Shown here piece by piece: positions 24,014-31,836 of a stretch of 64,000 nucleotides of DNA. The DNA is from Saccharothrix sp. HUAS TT1. GTDB taxonomy: Bacteria > Actinomycetota > Actinomycetes > Mycobacteriales > Pseudonocardiaceae. The DNA lies in the NCBI RefSeq assembly GCF_040744945.1, contig NZ_CP160453.1:5456001-5520000 (forward strand), given 5' to 3'. A program made the translations under genes and the position numbers. A model generated the notes under the pieces. It ran no database searches. It saw only the letters and a program-made list of their open reading frames with translations, and was not told the DNA's origin. Within the stretch, counting starts at the first letter, position 1, and every line of letters starts with the position of its first letter.

Positions 24014-24520
24014 TCACCCGACCAGGGTCGCCGGGCCGAGCCGGAGCACGCCGTCGTCCAGCGGCACGCACCGCTTGCCGCCCCGCCCGCGCAGGCCCTT
24101 GAACGCGCCCGGCGCGATGACGGCGTCCATCCACGCGCACGGGTTCGCGGCCCGGTGCGCCTCGAACCGCACCGGGCCGTCGCCGGAGTCCAGGCTGAAC
24201 ACGGCCCGCCGGTCCAGCGCGTCCACGTCGAACCCGCGCAGCACGATGTTGCGCCGGACGAGCAGCGGGCTCGGCGCGGCGGCCAGGCCGAGGTGGTCGG
24301 CGACGTCGTCGAGCGCTTCGGCGGCGAACACCGTGACGGCGGCCCGGCGGTGCGCGGCCCGGTTGAAGTAGCGGTCGCCGACCAGGCCCAGGCCCGCCCG
24401 GACCACGACGTGATCACGCGAGACCGGCTCGGGATCGGGTCGCGGTCCGTCGGCGGGCCGTCCCTCGTAGGCGTGCACGGGCGACACGTGCAGCGCCACC
24501 ACCTCGACGGTCGTGCTCAA
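24014..24520 (-). CDS. MOSC domain protein
   Basis: About 168 residues with the MOSC pattern: GLVGDRYF, then RRNIVLRG, then a conserved Cys in NPCAWMD followed by GLRGRGG. MOSC domains derive from the molybdenum cofactor sulfurase C-terminus and are thought to deliver sulfur or bind metal-sulfur centres. The substrate here is unknown. I chose the TTG at 24520 because it overlaps the msrA stop as TTGA, implying translational coupling. An in-frame GTG at 24538 and internal GTGs are alternatives, as no strong ribosome binding site decides the start. It is the second gene of a two-gene redox operon and ends at the palindromic terminator shared with the PKS. Confidence 0.85.
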   Translation of the reverse strand: MSTTVEVVALHVSPVHAYEGRPADGPRPDPEPVSRDHVVVRAGLGLVGDRYFNRAAHRRAAVTVFAAEALDDVADHLGLAAAPSPLLVRRNIVLRGFDVDALDRRAVFSLDSGDGPVRFEAHRAANPCAWMDAVIAPGAFKGLRGRGGKRCVPLDDGVLRLGPATLVG

Positions 24521-25020
24521 CGCTCGCCGAGCTGCCACTCCGGGCGGACGTAGTGGCAGGTGTAGCCGTTCGGGTAGCGCTCCAGGTAGTCCTGGTGCTC
24601 CGGCTCGGCCTCCCAGAAGTCACCGGCCTGGGTGACCTCGGTGACGACCCGGCCCGGCCACTTGCCGGACGAGTCCACGTCGGCGATGGTCGCCTCGGCG
24701 ACCCGCTTCTGCTCGTCGGTGTCGTAGAAGATCGCCGAGCGGTAGCTGGTCCCGATGTCGTTGCCCTGGCGGTCGCGGGTCGTCGGGTCGTGGATCTGGA
24801 AGAAGAACTCCAGCACCTGCCGGTAGCTCAGCTGCGCCGGGTCGAACACGATCTCGATGGCCTCGGCGTGGCTGCCGTGGTTGCGGTAGGTCGCGTTCGG
24901 CACTTCGCCGCCCGTGTAGCCCACGCGGGTCGAGACGACGCCCGGGTGACGGCGGAACAGGTCCTGCATGCCCCAGAAACACCCGCCCGCGAGGACGGCC
25001 TTCTCGGTCACGGTAGCCAT
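24517..25020 (-). CDS. msrA: Peptide-methionine (S)-S-oxide reductase
   Basis: 167 residues, the usual MsrA length. The catalytic Cys is in GCFWG (residues 13-17). [35 protein letters not shown] and a C-terminal [10 protein letters not shown] agree with the family, in parts. The enzyme repairs oxidised methionine S-sulfoxides in the cytoplasm, recycled by thioredoxin. ATG start with a GGAG-type site about 8 nt upstream. It is followed by, and overlaps, the MOSC gene. Nothing links it to the polyketide pathway. Confidence 0.95.
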   Translation of the reverse strand: MATVTEKAVLAGGCFWGMQDLFRRHPGVVSTRVGYTGGEVPNATYRNHGSHAEAIEIVFDPAQLSYRQVLEFFFQIHDPTTRDRQGNDIGTSYRSAIFYDTDEQKRVAEATIADVDSSGKWPGRVVTEVTQAGDFWEAEPEHQDYLERYPNGYTCHYVRPEWQLGER

Positions 25021-25123
25021 GTGGTCGCTCCGCTCCTAGGTCTGATGGTTGCTCCAGGGTGAACGCTCCCACGTCCCGGTGTCATCCCGGGGTGGCTGTG
25101 ACGCACGACCGACCGCGCGGAAC

Positions 25124-25164
25124 GGGCCCGGCGCGGAGGGGTCTGCGACCTCCGCACCGGGCCC
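25124..25164 (-). terminator. Stem-loop downstream of the CE15-type esterase gene
   Basis: Two GC-rich arms (25124-25139 and 25149-25164) pair over 16 positions with one mismatch around a 9-nt loop. It sits just past the esterase stop and upstream of msrA, so it probably ends leftward transcription of the esterase. Confidence 0.7.
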
Positions 25165-25189
25165 CGGGTCGCTCACCCGGCGTCGGCGA

Positions 25190-26833
25190 CTACCTCGCCG
25201 CGCAGGTGGGCGTCATCCCCGCGCCGGAACCGGTGGCCTGGTAGCCGAACTCGGTCGACTGCCCGGCCGCCAGGTTCCCGTTGAAGCTGACGTTGGTGAA
25301 GTTCACCGCGCCGGTGTTGCCGCTGCGGTTGACGTTCCACGCGTTGGTCACCGCGGCGCCGGACGGCAGGGTCATGGCGACGGTCCAGCCGCTGAGCGGC
25401 GTGGAGCCGGCCGTGACCTTCACCGTGGCGACGAAGCCGCCCGTCCACTGGTTGAGCGACACCGACGCCGTGCACGCTCCACCGGGCCCCTGCGACGTCG
25501 TCGTCGTGGTGGTCGTGGTGGTGTCACCGGTGGTCGTCGTCGTGGTGGTCGTGGTGGTGTTGCCCGGCCCGTCGGTGAGGGTGGGGGTGGTCCAGTCGCG
25601 CCATTGGGAGAGGTTGCCGGTGGCTTTGCTGTGCATGGTGATGCCGCCGGTGAAGGTGCCGGTGTTGCGCAGGAATTTGCCGATGGCCTGTTGGAGGGGT
25701 GCGCGCCATTCGGTGCGGTTGGCGCAGTGGTTTCCGTCGGTGACGTTGGAGTGGTAGAGCAGGTTGTTCTGGGCGCCCAGGGCTTTGTAGACCTCGGCGC
25801 CGCCCAGTGCGGCCACGGATGCCGATCGTGGGCCGAGGTTGGCGATGTGGGGGTTGTCCATGACGAACAGGCCGCGTGGAGCCACCATGGCGACCAGGGA
25901 GTGGGTGTCGAGGGGCAGGCCGTTGGGGTTGCCGGTGTGGGAGCCGAAGGCGTCGCCGAACCAGGGCTGTTCGCCGTAGGCGCTGGACAGGGTCTGGCCG
26001 CCTTCGGCGTTGACGCCGCGGTAGATGGGCAGGCCGGCGGTGCCGGACTCGATCGGCATGGTCAGGGCGACGCGCTGGTCCAGGACGCCGACGGAGAAGG
26101 CCGCCTTGCCGTAGCGGGAGCAGCCGGTGACGCCGATGTCGGCGCGCAGGATGTCGCCGCCGCTGGACTCGATGACGTCGATGATGCGGCTGGCGCCCCA
26201 GGCCCAGGCGCCGAGCAGGCCGGTGCTGCTGGTGTTGCCGTAGATGCTGTAGAACGCGCCCTGCTTGTTGTTGCGCGGGGTGCCCTCGCGGCCGACGGCG
26301 ATCGGGTCGTAGCTGATGACGGCGGCGCCGGCGGCGCGGATGGTGGCGGTGTCGGCGCCGAAGCCGCCCACGACCAGCACGGCGGGGAACGGGCCGGTGC
26401 CCGAGGGCAGCTGCACGGTGGCCGAGAAGCTGGAGCTGCGGCCGTTGTGCGAGACGTCGACCGTGACGCGGCTGCCGGTCACGCTGCCGGTGACGCTGGT
26501 GGGCCTGGCCGGCTTGTCGCCGTAGACGTAGCGCTCGGCGGTCTCCCGGATCTCCGCCCGCCGGCACCGCCAGTCCGACCTGGCGGTGATGCGCTGCCCG
26601 TTGAGCCTGGTGAACGGGTCGGGCAACCGCGAGGTGGACGGGAACGACCCCGGCAACGTCACCGGGCAGTCCGCCCCGTCGTCCTCCACCCCGGCCGACG
26701 CCACGACATCCCCGACGGCGGTGGCGGTCGTGGACCGCGCCACCGCCGTCAACGTCCCGGCCAGCGCCAACGCCGCCACCGCGAACACGACCACCGCCGA
26801 GCGAACTCTCAAGCGGCCTGAACTGTTGATCAC
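25190..26833 (-). CDS. Secreted glucuronoyl esterase-like enzyme (CE15) with C-terminal CBM2
   Basis: 547 residues. I start it at the GTG 26833 because AAGGAG lies at 26841-26846; upstream in-frame codons add only non-signal sequence. A positively charged N-terminus and a hydrophobic stretch (VVVFAVAALALAGTL) form a signal peptide. The catalytic domain shows the CE15 motif GCSRYGK with nucleophile Ser, an acidic residue in PIESGTAG and His in DGNHCANRTEW. A Thr-only linker (10 Thr, GD, 9 Thr) leads to a family 2 carbohydrate-binding module of about 100 residues with a Cys near each end. CE15 enzymes cleave ester bonds between lignin and glucuronoxylan. The role is plant cell wall breakdown outside the cell. 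A palindrome upstream may be its operator. Confidence 0.88.
   Translation of the reverse strand: MINSSGRLRVRSAVVVFAVAALALAGTLTAVARSTTATAVGDVVASAGVEDDGADCPVTLPGSFPSTSRLPDPFTRLNGQRITARSDWRCRRAEIRETAERYVYGDKPARPTSVTGSVTGSRVTVDVSHNGRSSSFSATVQLPSGTGPFPAVLVVGGFGADTATIRAAGAAVISYDPIAVGREGTPRNNKQGAFYSIYGNTSSTGLLGAWAWGASRIIDVIESSGGDILRADIGVTGCSRYGKAAFSVGVLDQRVALTMPIESGTAGLPIYRGVNAEGGQTLSSAYGEQPWFGDAFGSHTGNPNGLPLDTHSLVAMVAPRGLFVMDNPHIANLGPRSASVAALGGAEVYKALGAQNNLLYHSNVTDGNHCANRTEWRAPLQQAIGKFLRNTGTFTGGITMHSKATGNLSQWRDWTTPTLTDGPGNTTTTTTTTTTGDTTTTTTTTTSQGPGGACTASVSLNQWTGGFVATVKVTAGSTPLSGWTVAMTLPSGAAVTNAWNVNRSGNTGAVNFTNVSFNGNLAAGQSTEFGYQATGSGAGMTPTCAAR
25496..25561 (-). repeat. Thr-codon repeat encoding the linker
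   Basis: Two blocks of ten and nine Thr codons, each built from ACC and ACG codons in a similar order, separated by Gly-Asp. Such tracts expand and contract easily by slippage. They encode the flexible, probably O-glycosylated linker between catalytic domain and CBM2. Confidence 0.85.
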
Positions 26834-26893
26834 CAGGGCTCTCCTTTGAGACAGGGTGTGGAACGGCCGACGGTCGAGAACCGATCGCCTAAA

Positions 26894-26915
26894 GTTTCGA
26901 TGATTTGACCGAAAC
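26894..26915. promoter_or_regulatory. Inverted repeat GTTTCG-N10-CGAAAC upstream of the esterase gene
   Basis: Perfect 6-bp arms at 26894-26899 and 26910-26915, in a locally AT-richer stretch 61-82 nt upstream of the esterase start. The GAAAC/GTTTC core resembles operators described before actinomycete xylan-degradation genes (LacI-type regulators), which fits the CE15 function. Binding is inferred. Confidence 0.5.
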
Positions 26916-26981
26916 ATGTCAACGAATCCCGGCGGGCAGCTTCAGGCCACGGTCTCACTTGGTGACCGGAGGACCGGTGGG

Positions 26982-29099
26982 TCAGTTCTTGCCGGTGAGG
27001 AGGAAGCGGAGGTACTTCCGGTAGGTGATCGGTCGGAACGCGTCCGCTCGCGCGACACCTTCCGCGGCAGCCCGCTGGGCGCGTTCGAGGACGACGGCGG
27101 CTTCGGCGACCTCGCGTTCGTGGGCGACGCGGGTGTGCGCGGTGGCCGTGTTGCCGGTTGTCATTTCGCTCGCCAGAGCGATCTCTTCGGAACGCCGGGC
27201 CGCGTGCAACGCCCGCGCCGCCGCCTCGGCCTCCTCCAGCACCTGCCGGTGCTCGGCGTCGAGCCCGGCCCGCTCGGCGGCGGACCGCTCCTCGATCGCC
27301 TGCTGCTCGGCGGGCGGCAACGACGTCGGCCGGGTGCTCGCCGCCTCGGCGGTCAGCCGTTCCCGCCACTGGTCGATCCGCGCCGCCGTCGCCTCGTCGA
27401 CACCGGCCGCGCTCACCGCGCCGCCGTCGACCAGCACGAAGAACGCCACCCGGTCGGCCCCGTGCACCTCGTAGCGGACGCCGACGAAGTCCGCGGCGGT
27501 GCGGACGCCGACCGCCTCCAGGTTGGCCGCCGGCAGGGCGCCGCAGACGCCGGCGGTCGCCAGGCGGGACCGGGCCAGCTCGCCGCGCAGGTGCTCCTTC
27601 TGCCTCAGGACCAGCAGCCGCTGCTCCTCCAGGTGCGCCCGCGCCACCGACGCCTGCCGGTCGCGCTCGATCCGGCCGAGGCGCTGCCGGACGTCCTGCT
27701 GGTGGGCCCGGAGCCGCTGGTCGTGCCGGTGCCCGAGCTCGCGCCGCCGCCGGTCCTGCTCCGCCTTGGCGCTCGCGGTCGTCCCGGCGATCCGGTGGCC
27801 CTCCTGCTCCAGCCGGGCGACCCGGTCGACGGCGGCCTGCCGCTCGCGCACGAGCCGGTCGCGCTCGGCACGGGCGGCGCGGGCCGGGCCGCTCTCCGCC
27901 TGACCGCGGTAACCGGCCACCGTGAACGCCGCCCAGGCCAGCACCGCCGAGACGTCCACGATGGCCAGCGCCTCCTCTACCAGGATCGCGGCCGGGACGC
28001 CGAAGGGCAGGAGCACCAGCAACGCCCAGGTCAGCGCGACCAGGGCGGGCGTGCGGCGGTTGAACCGCGCCGGTGGCGGCGGGGCGGGCACGTGCTGCTG
28101 CACGCGTTCCGCGAGCCACGAGGGAAGGGCGGCGGCCGGTGCCGAGGGCGGTGCGGCAGCGCCCTCCCGCACCGGTTCGAGCGGGGGCGGGGCGGCGCGG
28201 TGGTGGAGGAGGATGTCGCGGAACCGCTCGGCGAGTCCGCGCAGGCGCGCGTCCGGGTGCCCGGTGAGGACGGCCAGCCGGAACGAGCCCGCCGGGTCGG
28301 CGAAGTCCGACTCCGCCAGCAGCAGGTGCTCGGCGTCCTCGTCGCGCAACTGGCTCCACAGCGGGGGATCGGTGGCCAGCGCCACCAGCGACAGGTACAC
28401 CACCCACGCCGAGAACCGGTCGACCTCCGGGCCGAAGTCGGCCGCCGTCCGGTCCGGCGACTGGTAGTTGCGGTGCCCGGTCTCGGCGGCGGGCAGCCCG
28501 GCCAGCGCGGGGACGTACACCCCGTCGTAGTCGACCAGCTTGAGCGAGCCGTCGGCGGTGACCAGCAGGTTGCCGTGCTGGAGGTCGCCGTGCCCGACAC
28601 CCGCCGCGGCGAGGTCGGCGACCAGGTCCGCGAACCGCTCGGCGACACCCGAGATCGCCGCCGGGTCGTGGACGTGCTGCCCGATCCACCGGGTCAGGTT
28701 GACCGCCTCGACCCACTCCATCCGCAGCACCGGGTACCAGGCGCCCTGCACCAGGACGCCCTGGCCGACGTACTCGAAGCCGACGGTCCAGTCGTCGTCC
28801 AGGCCCGCCAGGTGCTCGCCGATGGCGCGGTAGCGGGCGGCCTGCTCGGGCGCCGCGCGGGTGAAGCACTTGACCGCGTACCGGGCGCCGTCGACCCCGG
28901 TCACCGAGAACACGCTGGCGAAGTTGCCCGAGATCGCCCGCGGCCGGCCCAGCGCGTCGACGCGCACCTCCGCGCCGGCCAGGTCGGTGCCGCGGAAGCA
29001 CAGCGCGGTGTCCTGCAACGCCTCGACGTAGGCCCCGCCGGACGGGAACGCGCGGACCGGCTCAGCCGAGGTCGACGTGGACGACGGCGACGTCGTCAT
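26982..29099 (-). CDS. Membrane-associated protein kinase of a TerY-P/YegI-like triad
   Basis: 705 residues. The N-terminal half is a protein kinase-like fold: Lys in YAVKCF, catalytic loop HGDLQHGN and DYDG instead of DFG. A Pro-rich segment, two hydrophobic segments (about residues 346-396) and a long Arg/Glu-rich coiled coil follow. Near residue 530 a helix-hairpin-helix-like stretch (AANLEAVGVRTAADFVGV) occurs, as in YegI-type kinases. The ATG start lies inside the end of the phosphatase gene (38-nt overlap), so translation is coupled. With the vWA and PP2C genes upstream it forms the vWA-phosphatase-kinase triad known as TerY-P, corresponding to E. coli YegL-YegK-YegI. The family is linked to stress signalling; substrates are unknown. 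Confidence 0.85.
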   Translation of the reverse strand: MTTSPSSTSTSAEPVRAFPSGGAYVEALQDTALCFRGTDLAGAEVRVDALGRPRAISGNFASVFSVTGVDGARYAVKCFTRAAPEQAARYRAIGEHLAGLDDDWTVGFEYVGQGVLVQGAWYPVLRMEWVEAVNLTRWIGQHVHDPAAISGVAERFADLVADLAAAGVGHGDLQHGNLLVTADGSLKLVDYDGVYVPALAGLPAAETGHRNYQSPDRTAADFGPEVDRFSAWVVYLSLVALATDPPLWSQLRDEDAEHLLLAESDFADPAGSFRLAVLTGHPDARLRGLAERFRDILLHHRAAPPPLEPVREGAAAPPSAPAAALPSWLAERVQQHVPAPPPPARFNRRTPALVALTWALLVLLPFGVPAAILVEEALAIVDVSAVLAWAAFTVAGYRGQAESGPARAARAERDRLVRERQAAVDRVARLEQEGHRIAGTTASAKAEQDRRRRELGHRHDQRLRAHQQDVRQRLGRIERDRQASVARAHLEEQRLLVLRQKEHLRGELARSRLATAGVCGALPAANLEAVGVRTAADFVGVRYEVHGADRVAFFVLVDGGAVSAAGVDEATAARIDQWRERLTAEAASTRPTSLPPAEQQAIEERSAAERAGLDAEHRQVLEEAEAAARALHAARRSEEIALASEMTTGNTATAHTRVAHEREVAEAAVVLERAQRAAAEGVARADAFRPITYRKYLRFLLTGKN

Positions 29100-29844
29100 T
29101 GCGCAGCACCCCCTCGGCCCGCGTTGCCGTCAGCCACGAGGTGAACCCGTCGAGATCACCCGACTTCGTGAACTCGCCCAGCGCCCGCCACGGCCGGTCG
29201 CCGCGCTCGGCCTCGTGCAGGAACCACGCGGCCAGCGCGTCGGTGCAGAGAAAGAACTCGTCACCCGGTCGCGCGTCACCCGAAACGGCGCTGACGTGTC
29301 GAGCCAGCAGCGCGTGGTCGCGGTTGAACGCGTTGACCAGGTCCGGCGAGCTGCCGAACGCCTCGGCCGAGGTCACCGGGAACCCGGGCAGCGGCTCGTC
29401 GTCGCGGACCCGGAACAGGCAGCTGTCGCCCAACGCGGCCGCGCGCCACCGGACGACCCCCGACGGGTCGGCGTCGAACCGCGCGGCGAGCACCGTGGCG
29501 TGCGGGCCGCGGTCCAGCTTGGGCTGCTCGTACCACGCGATCGGGCGACCGTCGGCCTCCCGCCCGGCCACGTAGCCGACCAGCCACTCCCGCCATGCCT
29601 CACCCGCGTCCACCAGGGCCGTCGCGAACCGGTCCACGTCGCGCAGCACGCCCTCGTCGTCCCGCGCGGCGTCGTTGACCGATCGCGCCAGCAGGTCGGC
29701 CCACGCGCCCGCGAGCAGGCTCTCCGACGCGCCGTCGGACACGGCCGCGCACACCACGTCGGCGTCCGTCCGGACGTGCAGGGCGTCCTCGCACTCCTGC
29801 TGCGAGTTGCCGTGCTTCGGCACGCGGAGGGAGGAGGTGATCAT
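29062..29844 (-). CDS. PP2C-type protein phosphatase of the vWA-kinase triad
   Basis: 260 residues from the ATG at 29844, which lies 7 nt after the vWA stop. Longer in-frame starts run into the vWA gene and add low-complexity sequence. PP2C metal-binding motifs: VSDGASES near residue 35, ALGDS in the middle, a late D in CTDALAAW, and NDDVAVVHV at the end. The architecture is the divergent YegK-like PP2C rather than the SpoIIE or PrpC type. It presumably reverses phosphorylation by the kinase encoded immediately downstream. Confidence 0.85.
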   Translation of the reverse strand: MITSSLRVPKHGNSQQECEDALHVRTDADVVCAAVSDGASESLLAGAWADLLARSVNDAARDDEGVLRDVDRFATALVDAGEAWREWLVGYVAGREADGRPIAWYEQPKLDRGPHATVLAARFDADPSGVVRWRAAALGDSCLFRVRDDEPLPGFPVTSAEAFGSSPDLVNAFNRDHALLARHVSAVSGDARPGDEFFLCTDALAAWFLHEAERGDRPWRALGEFTKSGDLDGFTSWLTATRAEGVLRNDDVAVVHVDLG

Positions 29845-29851
29845 GCGACGG

Positions 29852-30685
29852 TCAGCGCAGGTCCGTGGCACGCGTCCCGATGTCCAGGAACTGGACGAGC
29901 GAGGTGATGTCCGCGTTGTAGACGAACCCGCGCGTCGCGTCACTGGCCGGCACGCCCTGCTGCATCGCGTAGAAGCGCATGTGCGGCGGCAGGGGGCTGG
30001 ACATGTCGAACAGGCTGCGCGCGTAGGCGTCGGGCAGCGCGGAGTCGGTGTCGGGGAACGTCACCGGCACCGCGTTGGTGGCGGAGACGTGCAGGTTGAA
30101 CAGCAGCGCCGCGCCGTCCGCGCTCACGTGCGTCTGCACCGCCCACGCGGCACTGGCCGGGTCGCCGTCGGTGGAGTTGCCGTCGGTCAGGTTGAGCACG
30201 ATCGGCGGAAAGCAGTCCGGGTGACGCGACACCCAGTCCGACACCAGCGACTCGGCCAGCGACAGCGCCCGGCGCATCGGCGTCGCGCCGTGGGCGACCG
30301 GGTCGACCCAGACCGGGAACCGGGTGGTGGTCTCCACCAGCCCGCCCGCGCCGTCGGGCACCTTCTTGACCCGCGACTCCACCCGAGCCGGCTGGTCCGC
30401 GACCTGGCTGAGCGGCACCAGCTCGCGGCCCGCGAGCGGTCCGGTGAACGCCGAGCCGACCGTGTGCCCGTAGCCGATCACGGCGATGTGGAAGTAGTCG
30501 CGGACGCCCTCCTCCTTCGCGCACTTCACGCTCAGCTCGGCCAGCAGCCGGTTGATGGCGTCGGCGACCACGGCCGCCTTGCGCTCCCGACCGCCGCCGA
30601 TCGGGTCGTCCATCGACGCCGACTGGTCGACCAGGAACACGAAGCAGGACGGGTTGGCGCGGCTGATCTCGGCGGTGTAGCTCAC
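29852..30685 (-). CDS. von Willebrand factor A domain protein (TerY/YegL-like)
   Basis: 277 residues. The vWA metal site (MIDAS) is seen as DQSASM near the N-terminus, a Thr in HGATPMRRAL and Asp in LNLTDGNSTDG. The protein is a stand-alone vWA domain without signal peptide or membrane segment, probably an adaptor that assembles the phosphatase-kinase pair. I prefer the GTG at 30685 because GAGGTGG lies about 8 nt upstream; GTG 30697 is possible. It is the first gene of the triad, and an inverted repeat lies just upstream. Confidence 0.85.
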   Translation of the reverse strand: MSYTAEISRANPSCFVFLVDQSASMDDPIGGGRERKAAVVADAINRLLAELSVKCAKEEGVRDYFHIAVIGYGHTVGSAFTGPLAGRELVPLSQVADQPARVESRVKKVPDGAGGLVETTTRFPVWVDPVAHGATPMRRALSLAESLVSDWVSRHPDCFPPIVLNLTDGNSTDGDPASAAWAVQTHVSADGAALLFNLHVSATNAVPVTFPDTDSALPDAYARSLFDMSSPLPPHMRFYAMQQGVPASDATRGFVYNADITSLVQFLDIGTRATDLR

Positions 30686-30712
30686 GGGGCGGTCCACCTC
30701 AGGGCAGGCGTG

Positions 30713-30746
30713 TGATCACCCGAAAGGCTAGCCTGCCGGGTGATCA
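30713..30746. promoter_or_regulatory. Nested inverted repeat before the vWA triad
   Basis: Perfect 10-bp arms TGATCACCCG (30713-30722) and CGGGTGATCA (30737-30746). The 14-nt spacer itself contains the perfect palindrome AGGCTAGCCT (30725-30734). The right arm covers the stop codon of the upstream PPOX gene. On the minus strand TAGCCT resembles a -10 box. It could be a terminator for the PPOX gene, an operator for the triad, or both. Confidence 0.65.
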
Positions 30747-31181
30747 GCCCTGCGGCAGGATGCCGGGCCGGAACGGCTCGACACCGACGACGTGCCGCAC
30801 CCGCGTGGGCTCGACCAGCACGACCACCCGCTGCTCGCCGGGGACCAGCCACTCGTAGCGCTCGGTGCCGACGTACTTGCGGGCCAACCGGTCCATGCCG
30901 CGCTCGGCCTCCTCGCCCACCACGAACCGGACCGCGCGGCCCCGGATCTCCACCCGGTCGTAGGGGTTGTCCCCGGCCACGCAGGACAGCGACAGCCGGG
31001 GGTCGCGACGCAGGTTCTCCTCCTTGACGCGGCCGATGGCGGTGTTGAACAGGACGTGGTCGCCCTCGACGTCCGCCCACATCGGCGTGACCTGTGGCGA
31101 CCCGTCGGCGTTCACCGTGGCCAGGTGCCAGAAGTTCGGCGCGGCCAGCAGCGCCCGGACGTGTGCGGTCAGCTCCACCAT
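30744..31181 (-). CDS. PPOX-fold (pyridoxamine 5'-phosphate oxidase-like / F420-dependent) enzyme
   Basis: 145 residues. The pattern FWHLATVNADGSPQVTPMW, then a segment HVLFNTAIGRVKEENLRRDPR, in parts, and a late DNPYDRVEIRGRA, is that of the split-beta-barrel PPOX family with F420 or FMN cofactor. The substrate is not predictable. The ATG at 31181 matches the usual family start; an in-frame upstream start would add about 11 residues. Its stop lies in the inverted repeat shared with the triad promoter region. It is probably monocistronic. Confidence 0.85.
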   Translation of the reverse strand: MVELTAHVRALLAAPNFWHLATVNADGSPQVTPMWADVEGDHVLFNTAIGRVKEENLRRDPRLSLSCVAGDNPYDRVEIRGRAVRFVVGEEAERGMDRLARKYVGTERYEWLVPGEQRVVVLVEPTRVRHVVGVEPFRPGILPQG

Positions 31182-31210
31182 CACGCGATCGTCCCAGCCG
31201 CGCCGGGCCG

Positions 31211-31792
31211 TCACCAGGCTTGTGGCGGCACGGCGGTGACGAGGCCGCCGTCGACGACCAGGTCCTGCCCGTTGACGCAGGACGCCTCGTCGGACGCGAG
31301 GAAGGCGACCGCGGCGGCCACGTCCTCGGCGGTGCCGAAGCGGCCCGCGGCCACCGAGGCGAGGACGGCGGCGTGCGCGTCGGGCGGGACGTTGGCGTGG
31401 AACATGGGCGTCTCGACGTAGCCGGGCTGATCGAGTTGACCCTGATCCGCCGCGTAGACGGAGCCGCCGGGCAGGCCCCGGTGCAGCGTCCAGGACGCGT
31501 TGACCATGATCGCCGCGTGGTCGACCAGCAGCGGCAGGGTCTTCTGGACGGTGAAGAACACGCCCTTGAAGTTGATGCCCACCACCCGGTCGAACTCGTC
31601 CTCGGTGACCTCGTCGCCCGGCCCGAACGCCGCGACGCCCGCGTTGGCGAACACCACGTCCAGCCGACCGTGCCAGTCCCGGACCACGTCGGCCAGCGCG
31701 TCGAGGTCGGCCGGGTCCGCCACGTCGCCGGTCACCGCGAGGACGCGGTCACCGCCGCGCAGCGACCTGTGCCTGGAAGTGCTGTGCGCCAT
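31211..31792 (-). pseudogene. Short-chain dehydrogenase remnant with two deletions
   Basis: 193 codons against about 245 for the family. The frame opens at ATG 31792 directly into RVLAVTGDVADPADLDAL, which is mid-Rossmann sequence; the N-terminal TGxxxGxG cofactor motif is missing and not seen in other frames upstream. NAG (FANAGVAAFG) and the C-terminal FLASDEASCVNGQDLVVDGG are present. After SVYAA the expected catalytic SK and following helix are replaced by DQGQLDQPG, joining directly to YVETPMF. Thus both cofactor binding and the YxxxK site are destroyed by in-frame deletions. The flanking regulator is of a type often found next to SDRs. A non-enzymatic role is possible but unlikely. Confidence 0.8.
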
Positions 31793-31836
31793 GGGATCGA
31801 GCCTGCCGACCGCCGTGCGACCGAACCAGTGCGTGG

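Noticed and set aside
25496..25561. Short repeats resembling a CRISPR or tandem array
   Set aside because: They are Thr codons of the linker in the esterase gene, with no spacers.
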